A stretch of 64,000 nucleotides of DNA, from positions 186,001 to 250,000 of the forward strand of contig NC_088174.1 of NCBI RefSeq assembly GCF_028769735.1, given 5' to 3'. This document shows positions 33,841-46,300 of this stretch, in pieces (within the stretch, counting starts at the first letter, position 1; each line of letters opens with the position of its first letter). A program made the translations under genes and the position numbers. Source of the stretch: Zonotrichia leucophrys gambelii (lineage: Eukaryota > Chordata > Aves > Passeriformes > Passerellidae). The notes beneath the pieces were generated by a model. That model saw only the letters and a program-made list of their open reading frames with translations, searched no databases and was not told the DNA's origin.

Positions 33841-34640
33841 TGCAAGCCCTTGCATGTGGATAACTGCAGGCACAGGGAAACTGTGCCCCATGACCCATTC
33901 AAAACACCATTGTCCCTCCATGCAGCTCCAGCTGCTGCCAGGTATGACTGTCGGCCCACGGCATGGTGGCATGGCTGGCTTGCTGGATACAGGGACCCTC
34001 AATGCTGGATGTGGCCATGGCATGGGGTGTCCTGGGGATTGCTTTGTGAGACTCCAGAATTGCAAACAGAACCCACAAAGGTATGGTAGCCCCTGGCCCT
34101 GGTGTCTGTCTCCCCATCATGATGATCTCTCCATTATACAGATCCCAGGTCTGTCCCACAATGTCCCATACACCTGAGCTGGGGAAGGATGAGGATATGG
34201 CAGGTAGTGATGCTTTAATGAGAGACCCCTGCCACACGTGGGAGATGGGGAATCCTGGAGCAGAAAAGTCCAAACCCCATAGTATGGTACACATAGTAGA
34301 CCCCCCTCACTCCCACAGTCCATTACAGCCCGAAAGGGAAAGCCGTGCATTGGGAAGGGACAAGAGAGAGCTTCCTGTCCCTGCACTGAGGCAGAATGGC
34401 CCAGGAGGAAGGAAGGGATATGGGGCTCTGCCAGCATGGAGAGTCCAGAGCAGCAGTGGGTGAGAGATGAGCGCAGAGGCCCATGCAACACTGTGGGATG
34501 GAAAGTGAGGCCAGAGCTTCTCTCCCCAGATTTTTGGTGGCACACCCCCCTGTGTGTATGCATGTGTGTGTGCTCCAACACATATTCCAGGGCATGCTCT
34601 ATGCAATCACACCTCTGTGGGGCCATCTGCATGCATGCGC
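33841..34640. other. Intergenic, unassigned
   Basis: Eight hundred bases between the CA/TG tract and the CR1 copy. No exon, RNA gene or recognisable repeat apart from a short TG run near 34,551-34,572. Confidence 0.4.
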
Positions 34641-34644
34641 ACCA

Positions 34645-35235
34645 CAGAATCACAGAAAGGTTTGGGGTGGGAGGGATTATTGAAGGATATTCTGTCCAAT
34701 TCTCCCTGCCAGGGGCAGGGTTAGGGTTAGGGTTAGGGCAGGAACATCTTCCAGGGATGTCAGGTTGCTCCAAGCCCTATCCACCCTGTCACTGAACACT
34801 TCTAGAGATTGGCCAGCCACAGCTTCTCTGTGCAGCCTGTGCCAGTGCCTCACCACCCCCATGAAAAATGATTTCCTCTTTCTGTGTAATCCAAACACAC
34901 CATAAGTCACTTTATAACTGATGGCCCTTGTCCTGTCCCTACATGCCCTGTGAAAAACTCTCCTTTTGGAAACTCCTTGATATACTGAAACGCTACTTTA
35001 AGGTCTTACTGGAGCCTTGTCTTCTACAGGCTGAACAACCCCATATCTCACAGTCTGTTTCCACAGTAGACTGTTTTCAGCCCTCAGAGCATCTCTGTGG
35101 TGTTCTCTTGACCCACTCTAGCAGCAACACATCCTCCTTGTGCTGGAGACCCCTGATCTGGAGCCAGCACTCTTGGGCATGTCACCAGAGGACAGCAGAG
35201 CAGATAGGGAGAAGCTGCCTCCCTCATCGTGCTGC
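34645..35235 (-). mobile_element. CR1 LINE fragment, ~590 bp, carrying an internal telomeric repeat
   Basis: Reads on the plus strand as the reverse complement of a CR1 3' end, beginning 'cacagaatcacagaaaggtt' and continuing through 'cagcctgtgccagtgcctca' and 'ctacatgccctgtgaaaaac' to 'ggctgaacaaccccatatct'. Divergence is substantial, so it is an old copy. The normal 'ccatgggcagggacacc' region is replaced by (GGGTTA)3GGG at 34718-34738. It lies between SHROOM4 and the DGKK CpG island. Confidence 0.85.
34718..34738 (+). repeat. Interstitial telomeric repeat (GGGTTA)3GGG
   Basis: Twenty-one bases of perfect vertebrate telomere repeat inside the CR1 copy, flanked by CR1-derived 'ctgccaggggca' and 'caggaacatcttccaggg'. 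Confidence 0.95.
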
Positions 35236-35269
35236 CCACCCTGCTGGAGATGCACTCAGGACATGGGCG

Positions 35270-35880
35270 GTCCTCTGGGCTACCAGCACATTTGTGTGTG
35301 CGTGGAAGTGTGTGGCAGCATCTGTGTATGTGCTTGGCCGTGCCTCCATGTAACGCCATATGCCCATATGGTTGCATGGCAATGGTGCACACGCTCACCT
35401 GTGTGTGGGGTGTGCGTGTGAGTATGTGCACAAAAATGTGCGTGGCCACAGGGTTAATGCTCACCTGTGCCAGCCGTGTGCCTGCCCTTGTCCATGTGGG
35501 GAATGCACAAATATGTGCACAGTGGCAGCGCACGTGCTCGCCCATGCCCACAAAAATCTATGTGCAGGCACAGGGTGCATGTGCTTTCCCATGCCCAGGG
35601 TGCGCAGGCCTGTGTGGTCTGTGATTGCTTGTGCATATGCCTGTGTGGAGGTACACACGCATGTGCGGCTGTGATGCCTAGGCATGTGCTGGCCCTGCCC
35701 ACGTGGGTGGCGCATACACAGGTGCACTGCAGTGCTGCATGTGCTCTCCCGGGCCCATGCATGTATCCATGCGAGGGGAGCATCCGTTTGTGCACGGTGC
35801 AAGCTGTGTCTGCCCGTGCATGTGCGAGCCTGTGCACACGTATGTGCGTGAGCACACCCACTCGGGTGTGCCCGCCGCGC
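35270..35880. repeat. TG/CA-rich tract upstream of the DGKK CpG island
   Basis: Six hundred bases rich in tgtgtg, gtgcat and cacacg words, grading into the CpG island. The 480-residue plus-strand frame and the 468-residue minus-strand frame that cross this point combine the tract with GC-rich DNA; neither has a domain. Confidence 0.65.
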
Positions 35881-36660
35881 CTCCGTGGGCGGGCAGCGCA
35901 CACGTGCGTGCACGTGCTCTCCCGTGCCCGCGCGGGTGCCGCACACGGATGCGCGCGGGGGCGCGCGGGTGCCCGCTGTGCCCGCATGCTCGGGGCCGTG
36001 CGTGGGCCGCCCGCGCCGCGCAGCAGCGCCCGCCGTGCCGAGCAGGCCGGGGCTTGCGGCAGGGGCAGGGCCGGGGCCGCTTGCGGAGGCACGTCCTGGC
36101 GGGGCCGGGGGGCCTGCGGACGGCGGGCCGGAGAAGGAGCGACCTTGCGCCAGCGGCGGCGGCGGCTCGGGTCGTGCAAGGTGTGTGCGGGGCGGGGGGC
36201 GCTCCGCCTTCTCTGTCCCGGGCGTGCTGCGGGATGCTCGCCGGGGATCCGGCACCCGGCAGCCCCGGGGCTGGAGGAGGCAATGCACCCGGGGGGGGGG
36301 GGGGGGGGGGGGCGCGGGCCGCAGCGCTGCCCTCGCTCCCTCCCTCTCCCCGCAACGCTTGTTGCTGCGCCGCGGGGAAGGGGGAGGGCGCGATGGAGCC
36401 GGCCCGTGGTAGGTGCGTGGAGCCCGTCACGGCGCCGTGGGGTGGCCCCTGCCACCCCCAACCCGGCCACGGCAGCCCTGCTGCCGTCCAGGCTCGCTTG
36501 TCGGGTAGGTGCCCCCACCAGTCCCTCCTCAGCCTTCGGGGCCGGCAGGGGTGCCATGGGGACGGCTTCCCCCGCATGCGGGAGCCCCGCGCTCCCCCAT
36601 CCATCCCAGCCCGGCCGCAGGCACCTGCTCGGGGCTCGCGAGCCATGGGCGCAGGAGGTT
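35870..36660. promoter_or_regulatory. DGKK: CpG island, probable DGKK promoter and first exon
   Basis: Dense CpG and GC-box sequence about 0.6-1.3 kb upstream of the first clear DGKK coding exon. A strong donor (cgtg|gtaggt) at 36408/36409 could end a first, largely non-coding exon spliced to the acceptor at 37120-37121 (cctctcag). A 22-base poly-G run is at 36291-36312. The transcription start cannot be fixed. Confidence 0.6.
36291..36312 (+). repeat. Poly-G run (22 G)
   Basis: Twenty-two consecutive G in the DGKK CpG island, about 100 bases upstream of the candidate first-exon donor. It is a strong candidate for G-quadruplex or triplex structure, and its exact length may be unreliable. Confidence 0.9.
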
Positions 36661-37168
36661 CGCCCATCCCTTCCCAGCTGCCGGAGCCAGACGGATGGCG
36701 GGGTCCGGCTGCTGCTTTTCATGGAGATCCCTGCGCTGTCCCCGGCCACGCAGCGCAGCCCAGCACCTCGGGGGTGGGCAACAAGGAGAAATAGCACAGG
36801 CTGCGGGAATGGCTTCCACTCCTCTATGCACCAACGTACCAATGCCCCAGCACGGGGCAACCACAGTCTCCTGTGCCCAAGTCAGGGACAACATTGGGAT
36901 GCCAGGTAGGCTGAGGAATAGTTGGGACACTGAAAAAAAGGCAAGGAAGGAAAACTTTGCCTGCAAGGATGCCACCCTGAGTGTCATTTCTGGGCAAGGA
37001 TGCACCATCTCCCTTGATTTCCAGGGCTGCACCTCCCAGCTAGCAGAGCCTTACAGGATGAGGGGCCATGCATGTCTCTTCAGGGCTTTTCCTCCATTCC
37101 TATGTGTCTTTGTCCTCTCAGGGCTGTCATCAGGGGCTACAGAGCTCTGAGCCAAGCCAGACTGGAAG

Positions 37169-37366
37169 ATGGCTGAGAAGCTGGTGCCTGGGGACCTGTT
37201 CTCGAGGAAGACCCGGGAATCAGTGTCATCCCTGGACTTGGACAAGCTGACACCCATCTCACCCGAGGCTGGTGGTGAGGAGTCATCCGACAGCGAGGGA
37301 GAGCAGGAGGACAGTTCTCACAAGCTCATCCGGAAGGTTTCCACCTCGGGGCAGATGAGAAGCAAG
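37169..37366 (+). CDS. DGKK: DGKK first coding exon
   Basis: Encodes 66 residues: [20 protein letters not shown], then a Ser/Glu-rich acidic stretch ([15 protein letters not shown]), then [16 protein letters not shown]. The IRKVSTSGQ segment is conserved in DGK delta. An upstream splice acceptor at 37120-37121 leaves a short 5'UTR in the exon containing an in-frame TGA (37148-37150 region belongs to a different, upstream frame). Context tggaagATGG is good. Confidence 0.85.
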
Positions 37367-40300
37367 GTCAGGGCTGGGGGATGCCGGTGGTGAGGGGCTG
37401 GCTGGGTGTGGGGTCACTGCTGAGGACAAGGCGGGGGAGTTTATCAGGGTGTAAATGGGTACCAGGTTCTTGCTGCTGGCAGACTTGACCCAGCCACAGC
37501 TGGGAGGGTGTTGGCCCCCTGTGTCCTATGGGAGGGCACATAGAAACATGCAAACCTCACAGTGGTGGTGTCAGCATTGGTCCCATGGGGCTGTAAAGCA
37601 CGGATTTCATCCCACTATTCAGGAACAGGGTCTCTCCCATACCCAGAGGGCCCTTACCACACTGCCTTCAATGCTGCATTTGTATCCCCTGGGTTCCCCT
37701 TACCTGTCCCTGGAAGAAGAGGACTCCTTTTAGGATGCTCCATGGATGTTCTGGGACTGAGATTTAGGGTCATGACAGTTTTGTAGGCTCCTCAGATCCC
37801 ACACCCTGCTGCAGGCATTGTGTGTGTAGGGCTTGGTAGGTGGCAAAATGGAACCGTGCATCTTTCCTAGTGCCCTAGATCAATTTGGCTGTGCCAGCTC
37901 CCCTGCAGGTCCCATTCCCACAGATCTAGTCCCCAGTGGTGGTTTGCTGGACAGATGGGAACACCTTTGAGGTCAGACGTGAACACTCATATTTCCCAGC
38001 CATTAGCATGACAGCAGCTGGAGTATCTGTGTGTGTGTATCACAGTTTGCTCAGAAAAAGCTATTTTGATAGCTTACAAAATTTACAAGATTACCACTAC
38101 AAAATACGGGGTGTGGTGCCTTTAGCCAGACAGGAGCGCATGGTCAGAGGTCCCAGGTCAGGACAGTGAAATGCAATGCTGGCAGAAATAACCTGGGCCA
38201 AATGGCCAGGTAGGATGTGAGGAGAGAAGGAGGTTTGGGGGAACATTTTGGGGAGGGAGGATGCAGACACAGTGCTTGGAGGATGCTCTGGATGACATGC
38301 TGGTCCTTTGCATCCACCTTTCAGCTGGGGGAAGGAGGTGGTGGAATGAGTCAAGGCAGTGCCTGCAGTGTTGGGCGGCACATGGGGGCTGCTAGAAATC
38401 CCCCTACAGCCAGCTTCCCGTGCCAGCCTCTCCTCAGTGGGGATTTGGTGGCTGTGCTGCTCCGCGATGGGGGAGAGCTCTGAAAACACGGCATAGGAAC
38501 GTAGTTGTGGAAAAGAGGGCTATTACTGGACTCTGGTGTTGGGTGCTGAGGGCATGAAGGAAGGGGAATGAGGCAATGTGGGTCTGGTTGCAGCTGTGGG
38601 GATGCTTGGAGCTGGGGCAGGCTCCCCTCCTGCTGTCCCTGTCTTGGCTGTTGTGCCAAGCCTGGTGCACTGGCATGAGGTGGGGCAGAGGATACCTGCT
38701 CAATGGTATGGAAATTCCATGCTCCCAACCTAGCACTGTGGGGTTTTTCCACTTGGCAGTAGAGACTTCTGGGGCATGGGGCATTGAGGGGCTCTTATTG
38801 AGTCCATCTGGCTGCTCAAGGAACATACCTCAATTTTCCCTTCTTTGAAGCAGGCTGGCATCAACTCTGCCCTCTCCAAGTTGGCTGCCACATGGGTGGA
38901 GAGGGCTATGCTGGTGCAGGGTGTTGGGGAGGAGGCACAGTGGGAAGCCAGGCCATTGTGCAGGATCATGGGGATGCTTAGCTCTGTGTAGGAGCCCTCA
39001 GCACCCTTCTGGAAGGGTGTTGGAGTTTGCCATGCAGCACTTGCCATGCTGTGGGGCACAGGGACATCACAGGGAGCCATCCATGCCAGGAAGTCTGAGG
39101 GGAAGGGGCAGATGGCTGGGCTATGCCCATGTCCTACAGCAGCAGCACAGGAACACGAGCATGCTCTGAGCCACAGCCCAGTCGCCAGAGCCCCCCATAC
39201 CTCAAGCAGGTTCCGGCCTCGCTGCTGACAGGCTGCGCGTGGGGAAAGGCTGTCTCCCTGCCCGCTGTGGTTGCTGCCCATATCCTGCTTGGCATCAGCA
39301 ATTAGCCATGCAGGAGGTCATGCTGTGCAGCATGTCAGGAGAGGCAGGTGGCATGATGGATGAGCAGGTGGAAATGACATGTCTGGGTTAACAGCCCATG
39401 GAGCTAGGGGAGAGAGTGAGAGCTGGCAGGGCTGGAGCTGAAGGGGCCTGAGAGTGAGCTGTGTATGCCTCCCCTGCCACCTCCGTGTTTTCAGTGTTGC
39501 GGTTCAGTGTTTTTCCCGAGGATGCCTTTGCCCTGGTCCTGATGGGCAGGACTGCACTTGCCAGCCTGGCATCTGGTTGGATGGACTCCTTCCTTTCCTA
39601 CGGAAATGAGGATTTTTGGATGACATTGTGCAGTATCTGTGGATCTCTGGGCTTATATGAGTCCAAACCCAGCACACTCAGGACCCAAGCCCACACAGAA
39701 CTGCATGAACGAGATAAGAGACGAGAAGCACTCCCTGCCACGTGGGTCAAAGTGTCCAATTTATTCATGTGGGACAGATCACCTCTGATGTTGGCGACCA
39801 CCCAGGCAGCAAAGAGGGCGTGCCTCACCTGCAGTGGGGCTTTGTGCCCCAGGTGGTGGGGGCGGGGAAAGAGGACCACATCTGGGAGGGGTGAGGGGAG
39901 GGACCATCCGTGGGACAGACCACAGGGCATACAGAACCAGGGGGTTATGTGACGGGAACCCATGAGAAAGGGGGAACATGCCATTCACGTGACCCAATAA
40001 CGTCTTTCCCCAACACCCAATGTAACTAAATTCCTATTTAGTGCAATACAACAGCATTGCTGCTGCCACCCAGGTCAGGCTTACAGCCCTGACAAGGCAC
40101 ATGTGCTGCCTGTCACTCCAGCCACAGCCACGGGGTGTGTGCCATGGCAGGCACCTTCCTGAGTGACACCCCTGTCTTGACATCCTCGGCACCCAGGTGG
40201 GGCTGGGGCAGGGAGTGGGAATCATTGCCTGCACCCCAGGGACAGGTACCTAAAGAACACAGTTTATAAGGGAGAGTTCAGTGCCAGAGTGGCAGCTCCT

Positions 40301-43300
40301 GAAACAGCAGGTGGTGGGGCGTCAGGGCTCACTGTCATATTTTGGGTCAAATGTGGTGGATGGGGTGCTTGAGAGGGTGTATAGAAGCCTGCCATGTTGC
40401 GGGGCTGGGAAAGGTCAGGACCCCCACCCCATCCACACTGACTGGGGAGGCCTTGGTCTCTGGTGATGGAAGCAGGCAGCTTCTCCCACTCCAGGGTGTT
40501 GTCCAGCCCCTGGGACAGGAATAGGTGAGGATCATTTTGGGATCTGTTGAATCCTTCTGATTGCTGCTCCCCAGTTCCAGTGCTTCTGCACTCTGAATGC
40601 TCATGATCACATCCCTTTGTCAAGCCTCCACATCAATCACATCCCCCCCACTCCACACCTCCAGGCTGGAACTGTGCACACCCTGTGGGGTGCTTTGTGC
40701 CAGCACTGCTGTGGGGGCGGCGAGGTCATTGTGCTCAGTGACAAAAACAACTGCCAGATGCAGGTGTCCCTACTGGAGTGAAAGGCTCCAGGATGGATGG
40801 AGTCTTGCTGACATTCTCCCTCCACCCCCACCAATCCTCCTCAATGCATCTGGGGGCTGCCAGTTGCCTGTACCAGGTTTTAGGTGCGCAAGTGCAGAGT
40901 GGGAGGGGGATGTGATGCTGTTTCCCAGCACTGGTCCCCTTAGGGCTGGGCTTGTAGAGAAGGTGAAGGGAAGAGAGGGCCTGGTTCCGGGGCTCACCAA
41001 GGCATTTGAGTTGATGGGGGTGGTGGGTCACATCCTGCTCATGTGTCTGGGGCGTTCATTCCCCGGCACTGCCTCAGCGCAGGCTCTCCCAGCAGCTGCC
41101 TCCCAGAGTGGAGGCAGAGAGTGACCCAGCAGTGCTGTTTGGTTCAGCAAGTGACAGGTCCTGGGGTGATTGCACCCAAGCTGGGGGGTAGGGGTATCAA
41201 GGGGAACACAGCGGGGTGCGTGCCAGGGATCCAGGGTTGCCCGTGGCATAGGAACAATGTTCATGGCCATGGTGGGCAGGGGTAACCATGGCTTGTCTGC
41301 TGTTTGGAAAGGGGAATCCTGTTCCTGAATTCCTGATCTTGAGATACATCACAGCTGTTTGGTGGGGCTGAGGGACCCACCAGAATCCTCCCATGGGGCT
41401 CAGGGAGGTCAGTGGGGTTATTGGTACCCTTGTCCTTGCTGCAGGTATTGAGCATCCTGCAGGCTCAGAGTGCCCCAGGAACGAGGCAAGCTGTACCTAT
41501 GCATATTGGGGTGTTGGGCAGGTGTAGGGAGCCTGGTGAGGCAGTGCTATAGAGCCAGGCTGTGGGGAATGTTGCCCACTGAGTGCTAAACCCTGGCCAA
41601 AAATGAAGAAAGAAGGTAGAGCTGGCTGGGGCCAGGCCTGGAAACCTTTCTTCTGCACAGCTCCTGGGCAGTGCACCCTCTAGACTTGACACTGGTGGGA
41701 CACTGGAGCATCTCTCATACAGAGGGAGCCTGAGAGAGCTGGGACTGTTCAACCCGGAGGGGAGACTGTAACCACGGAGTCCCTGGTTTTTGAAAGGGAG
41801 GGTGCAGCAAAGGGGGAACCAGGCTCTTCTCAGTGGTGTCTGCCAATGGAGAGAAATGAAAAACTAGGAAATTGCATCTCAACACGAGAAAACACTGTCT
41901 GAGACCAGAGAGGCTGGGCTTGCTCTCATTAATCAGGGCTCACCAAGCTGGTGCCTGGGGTGTGAAGATAGCCCCACTGTCACAAGCCGGATGTTTGTGA
42001 GGTTACTCAAGCACTCTGCCCTCTCCGTGCCAACTTTTTCTGTTATGTGAATGGCGTTCTTGTCCATCAGCTCTTTCCCTCTCCTGCTGGGCAGAGTGGG
42101 AGGGCTGTTCCCACCAGCACTGGGGCACAAGGTGCAGGGGTGAACTAGTAAAAGTTGGTCTGATGCAGGATGCTTGCAAGTATGATGCTTGGGGACTGAT
42201 GTGGCTGTAGATAGGGAAGAATGACCTCATTTCTAAAAAGCAGCTGCTGGATAATGTGCTCTAGGGGGGTTGCCTTTCTTCTAGGGGCTCCTTTCCTCAT
42301 TCCTCTCCTTCTGTTAATTGTCTGTTGCCTTTTAATGGTCTTGTGGGTGCAATGTGAGGGCGTGTCAGGGCTGGTGCTAGAATCTCCTTTTAAGCATCCA
42401 CCCAGCACAGGGAAGGGATATTGTGGTTGGTCCTGAAGTGCCAGAAAGCTCCATCCTCTGGGAGCATATGAGGAGCAAAGCACCTGTCAGGCACCGAGCC
42501 CCTTGACTGCCCAGTGCCGGAAGAGCTCTGCTGTGTCACAAAGCTTGATAAGGTTTCCAACTGACTCCAGCCTGTGGGGTGCCTAGCAGCTGGTGCAAGC
42601 CCTGCAGCTGGGCTGTTTGAAGCCTGCCAGCTTTGCTCTGCTGTCCTGGTGCCTGCTGGCTCAGCTGGGGGATGAGCTCTTATGCAACTGGACCCCAGCT
42701 TGTGCCCAGTGGGCTGCTGCACTTGGAGCAGGAGGGTGGCTACCTGGAATGATGCTGGTGCAATGCAGGTCGGTGTGTTGACGAGTTATCCTCTTTCCCC
42801 TCTCCTCCTATTGGGTGAGGCATCGTGTGGTCTCAGGGACAAGTATGTCCCTTCAGGAGTGGTGTAGGGTGGCCAGCTGTGTGGGCAGATAGTGTGGTGC
42901 TCAGGAGCCATATGTATGGCATTCCTGGGTAACAACCTTCCTGGCTCTTCTCCAGGCACTGCTTCGCTGTCCAAGCCGACCCCAGCAGGAAAACCCTCCT
43001 GCCCCAGCTGTGGTCCGACCTGGATTCACAATGGGCTCTTGCCAGGAATGGTGGTGACAGAGCTGGGAGAGCGGGGTAATGGAACAAAGCAGCATCCTGG
43101 GGCTCTGCTTTAGGGCTGAATCAAGGGCTGGCATTTCAGGTTGTAGCCTGACCTGGAAGAATCCCTGGACTGCCGTTCAAGCCCCCTGCTTGTGCTGAGC
43201 ACACAGGCAGCCTGTGGCATGATGGCTTCTGGAAACCAGCCCAGTCCTGCCACAGCACGTGGCTGGCCATCCTCCCAGGGCCATTTTTACCTGTGTCCTC

Positions 43301-46300
43301 TCTGAGGCTCCGCTGCCACTTCAGCTGCATCTGACCTGGAGGTGGTAGTTTGTCTGCAGACACTGTATGGTTTCATTCTCACCTTTCCCTTCCTGCCCTG
43401 TGCCTCTGGGATTCCCCCAGTGCTGGTGCTGAGCCCCCTGGGCTGGAGAGAGCAGGGAGGGACCTTGGGATGGGGCAGTGGAGTGCTGGGACAGAGCCCG
43501 ACAGGGGAGCTGGCCTCTGGCTGATGCTGGGCAGGTTATATGTGGCTCTGGGTGTGCCGCCTTGGTTGCTGAGGTGAGACTAGCTCTGGCTTTGCTGAGG
43601 CTCCCTGAAGTGCTGCCTGGGGCTTTCCAGAAAGAAAAGCTGTGGTTGGGGTGAGTGGAGTGGCTTGGGTTGGTTTTAGAGTGTGGGAGGCACACTGTGT
43701 TTTACAGCTGTGCAATGACTAGTGCAGAGCTCCCAGCCCAGTGAGCCAGCGCTCCTGTTGTCCCCAAAACTCTCCAGGAAGAAGAGGCAGTCCCTGTGCT
43801 ACAGGTGCTCAGCTCCAGCTCTTTTGAGCTCTAGGGTACCTAATAGCCCCTTGCTATACAATTGTGGTGACCCTGGTGCTCTGGACAGGGTTTTGAGGAG
43901 TTGGCACAGCAGGGGTGATGCCACCCTGGCATGGCCTGTGTGCCCTTGCCATTGTCACCCCTTTCCTGTTTGCAAAGAGGAAACCCTTGGCTCACCCAGC
44001 AATGCTGCTGCAGCATGCATTCCCACTGTGTGGCTGGGCCTGCAGCTGGCGTTGGCCATCAGGTGCCTCTCAGGTGTCCTTCTGTTGTTCATTGCAAAAG
44101 CAGGGGTCCAAAACCATGGAGCCACTTGGGAGCTGCTCCCTGCCCCAACAGCTGGAGCAGGTCTCAGCTGGCTGAGACCCATGGTCAAAAAATGAGGTAG
44201 GTGGGTGGCTTACCACAGTGAGATCCCGAAACAACCCTTCATCACCCCAGACTTGTGTGCCTGCCCAGGCAGCGTGGGACAGCTGGACTCCAGGGCTTAT
44301 TTTGGAAAGGGGACCTGCCTTATTTTCCCCTGGGAGGGGTTGTCTGGCCCCGTGTGGGCACCAATGGAACCTGTACCACGTGGCATCACACACCAGGGAT
44401 GATGGAGCCTGGATGGGCAGCTGCTTACCTGAGGAGTTATGCAGCAAAATGCTACACATGGCAACACAGAGCGCTTGGGCTTTGATGCCCAAAGCAGCCC
44501 GCAAGGGTGGCCGTGGGGAGAGGTGCCCCCTGAGCTTCTCTGCACCAATTTTGCTGCCCCGTGTTGGTTTGGCTAGGGATTAGTCTGCACTGGTGGAAAA
44601 CTGAGGCACAGTCTCCCCAGCCGTGGTATTGGAAGTGTTGTGGTGAAGGTGGGCGAGCTATCACGGGTGTGGTGGTGGAGGTGGGCGAGTCTGCTTTTCA
44701 GGGCAGCTGCATTCTGTCCCTGGGAGTGCCAGGACTGTGATATCTTGGGGCTGGGTGATGACTTTTTGCTGCTGTCAGGAGCTGCTGCTGCTGCTGGGGT
44801 TGTTTCAGCTCTGACCTTCCTTCGCAGGAGCGGGTGCCACCCTCCTAGGCAGCCAGTCCTTGCTGTGTCCTACCCCCAACGTGGCCCTGGAGCCAGGCAG
44901 AGTGCCCATGCCCAGCTGGCTCCAGCCCCGGCTGCGATAGCCCTGAGGCACCATCATGGACCTACCCCTTCTTCCTTCTCATTGTCATCCTTTTCTTCCA
45001 ATGGCCTCCCCGCCCTTCACCATCACAGCTCCTGACACCACTGCCCGCTGTCACACACTGCCTGTTCTGTGCAACAACAGCGATGACTGCAGCAAACATG
45101 GAACCTGTGCCTGATGGGGGCAGCCAGGTGTGGTGGATGTGGTGGTTGGGGCTGGATCCCCCCGGGCCATGGCAGGACCCTGGCTTGTCCCCTGGTGTGG
45201 GACAAGGACTGCTGGGTGAACGATTTGTGTGCGGGTCTGAGGTCACAGCTGGACCCCCCTGGAGGGATCCCTGTGTGCTCTCACAGCTGAGGCCAGGACA
45301 AGGACTCAGTGTGCCCCGGGGTGCTGGCACCGGGGACCGCTGGGCTCTTTGAGCCTGCACTGACATTCTGAGGCACCATGGTGATTGATTGACCGCAGCC
45401 AAACTCTGCAGCAGTCTTGGGGAGTGATAAAGGCTTAAAACATCCCTCTTCAAACTCCAAGCTGGCAGAGAGCAGGGAACAATGTGGTGGGTGCCCCAGG
45501 GAGGTTCAGGAGGGTTATGCATTTGGATAGTTGAAGCTCAGGGAGCACCCCAGGTGGGGTTTTAGTTTCTTTGTGAAGTCTTCTGCTATTCCTGGTGGTT
45601 TGGCCATCTGGTTCAGACCCATGGGGCAGTAGATTTAGGCTGAGACCTGGGGCTGGTGTGTTTGCAGGCTGATGGGTGCCTGGCTGCCACCTCTTGCAGC
45701 ACATGGGTTGGCACAGGAGTGTGGAGCCCCGCTATGCTTCCCTCGCTGTGCCCTCATGCCCAGTGCTAATTTGCTGTTAAATGTGGCTTGTCATCATGTG
45801 CCTGGATTGGATACAACCACTGTGGCAGCTAATTGCAGAGAAGCAGCTGAACAGAGCTGCCGGTGGTGTTTAAAGAAGATACAATCATAGATGAGGCAGT
45901 GCCAGAGCATCTCTGCCACCTCTTTCAGGCTCATAGCCATGTTGCAAACACTAATTAATTGAGTCTTGTAAACACCACTGCAAGAAGGGTAAATATTGGC
46001 AGGTGCTGTGTTTCGGGGGGAGGCAGAGAACGGGCAGCCAGGTTGCAGCGATGCACTGGGCTGCAGGGGATGCTCTGCCTGCTGCAGGCTACCCTCAGCC
46101 CCAGGTTGTCCTCTCCAGGGACTGTGGGGGCAAGGCAGAGCTGGCTGCGCTCCGGCTCTGCTCCAGCTCTGCTCTCCAAACCAGCTGGGGCCGCAGTGCC
46201 CAGGTAAAGCCACTTTGAAGATGCAGTTGCTATCTCTGGGGCACTAGTCTCCTCTTAAAGGAAGTTCTGCTGGCTCCAGTTCTGCCCTTGGCTTCTAGGG

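Noticed and set aside
35454..36909. Overlapping open frames of 468-480 residues on both strands
   Set aside because: They cover a TG/CA tract and a CpG island where stop codons are rare. No domain, no family match, and both strands are open at once.
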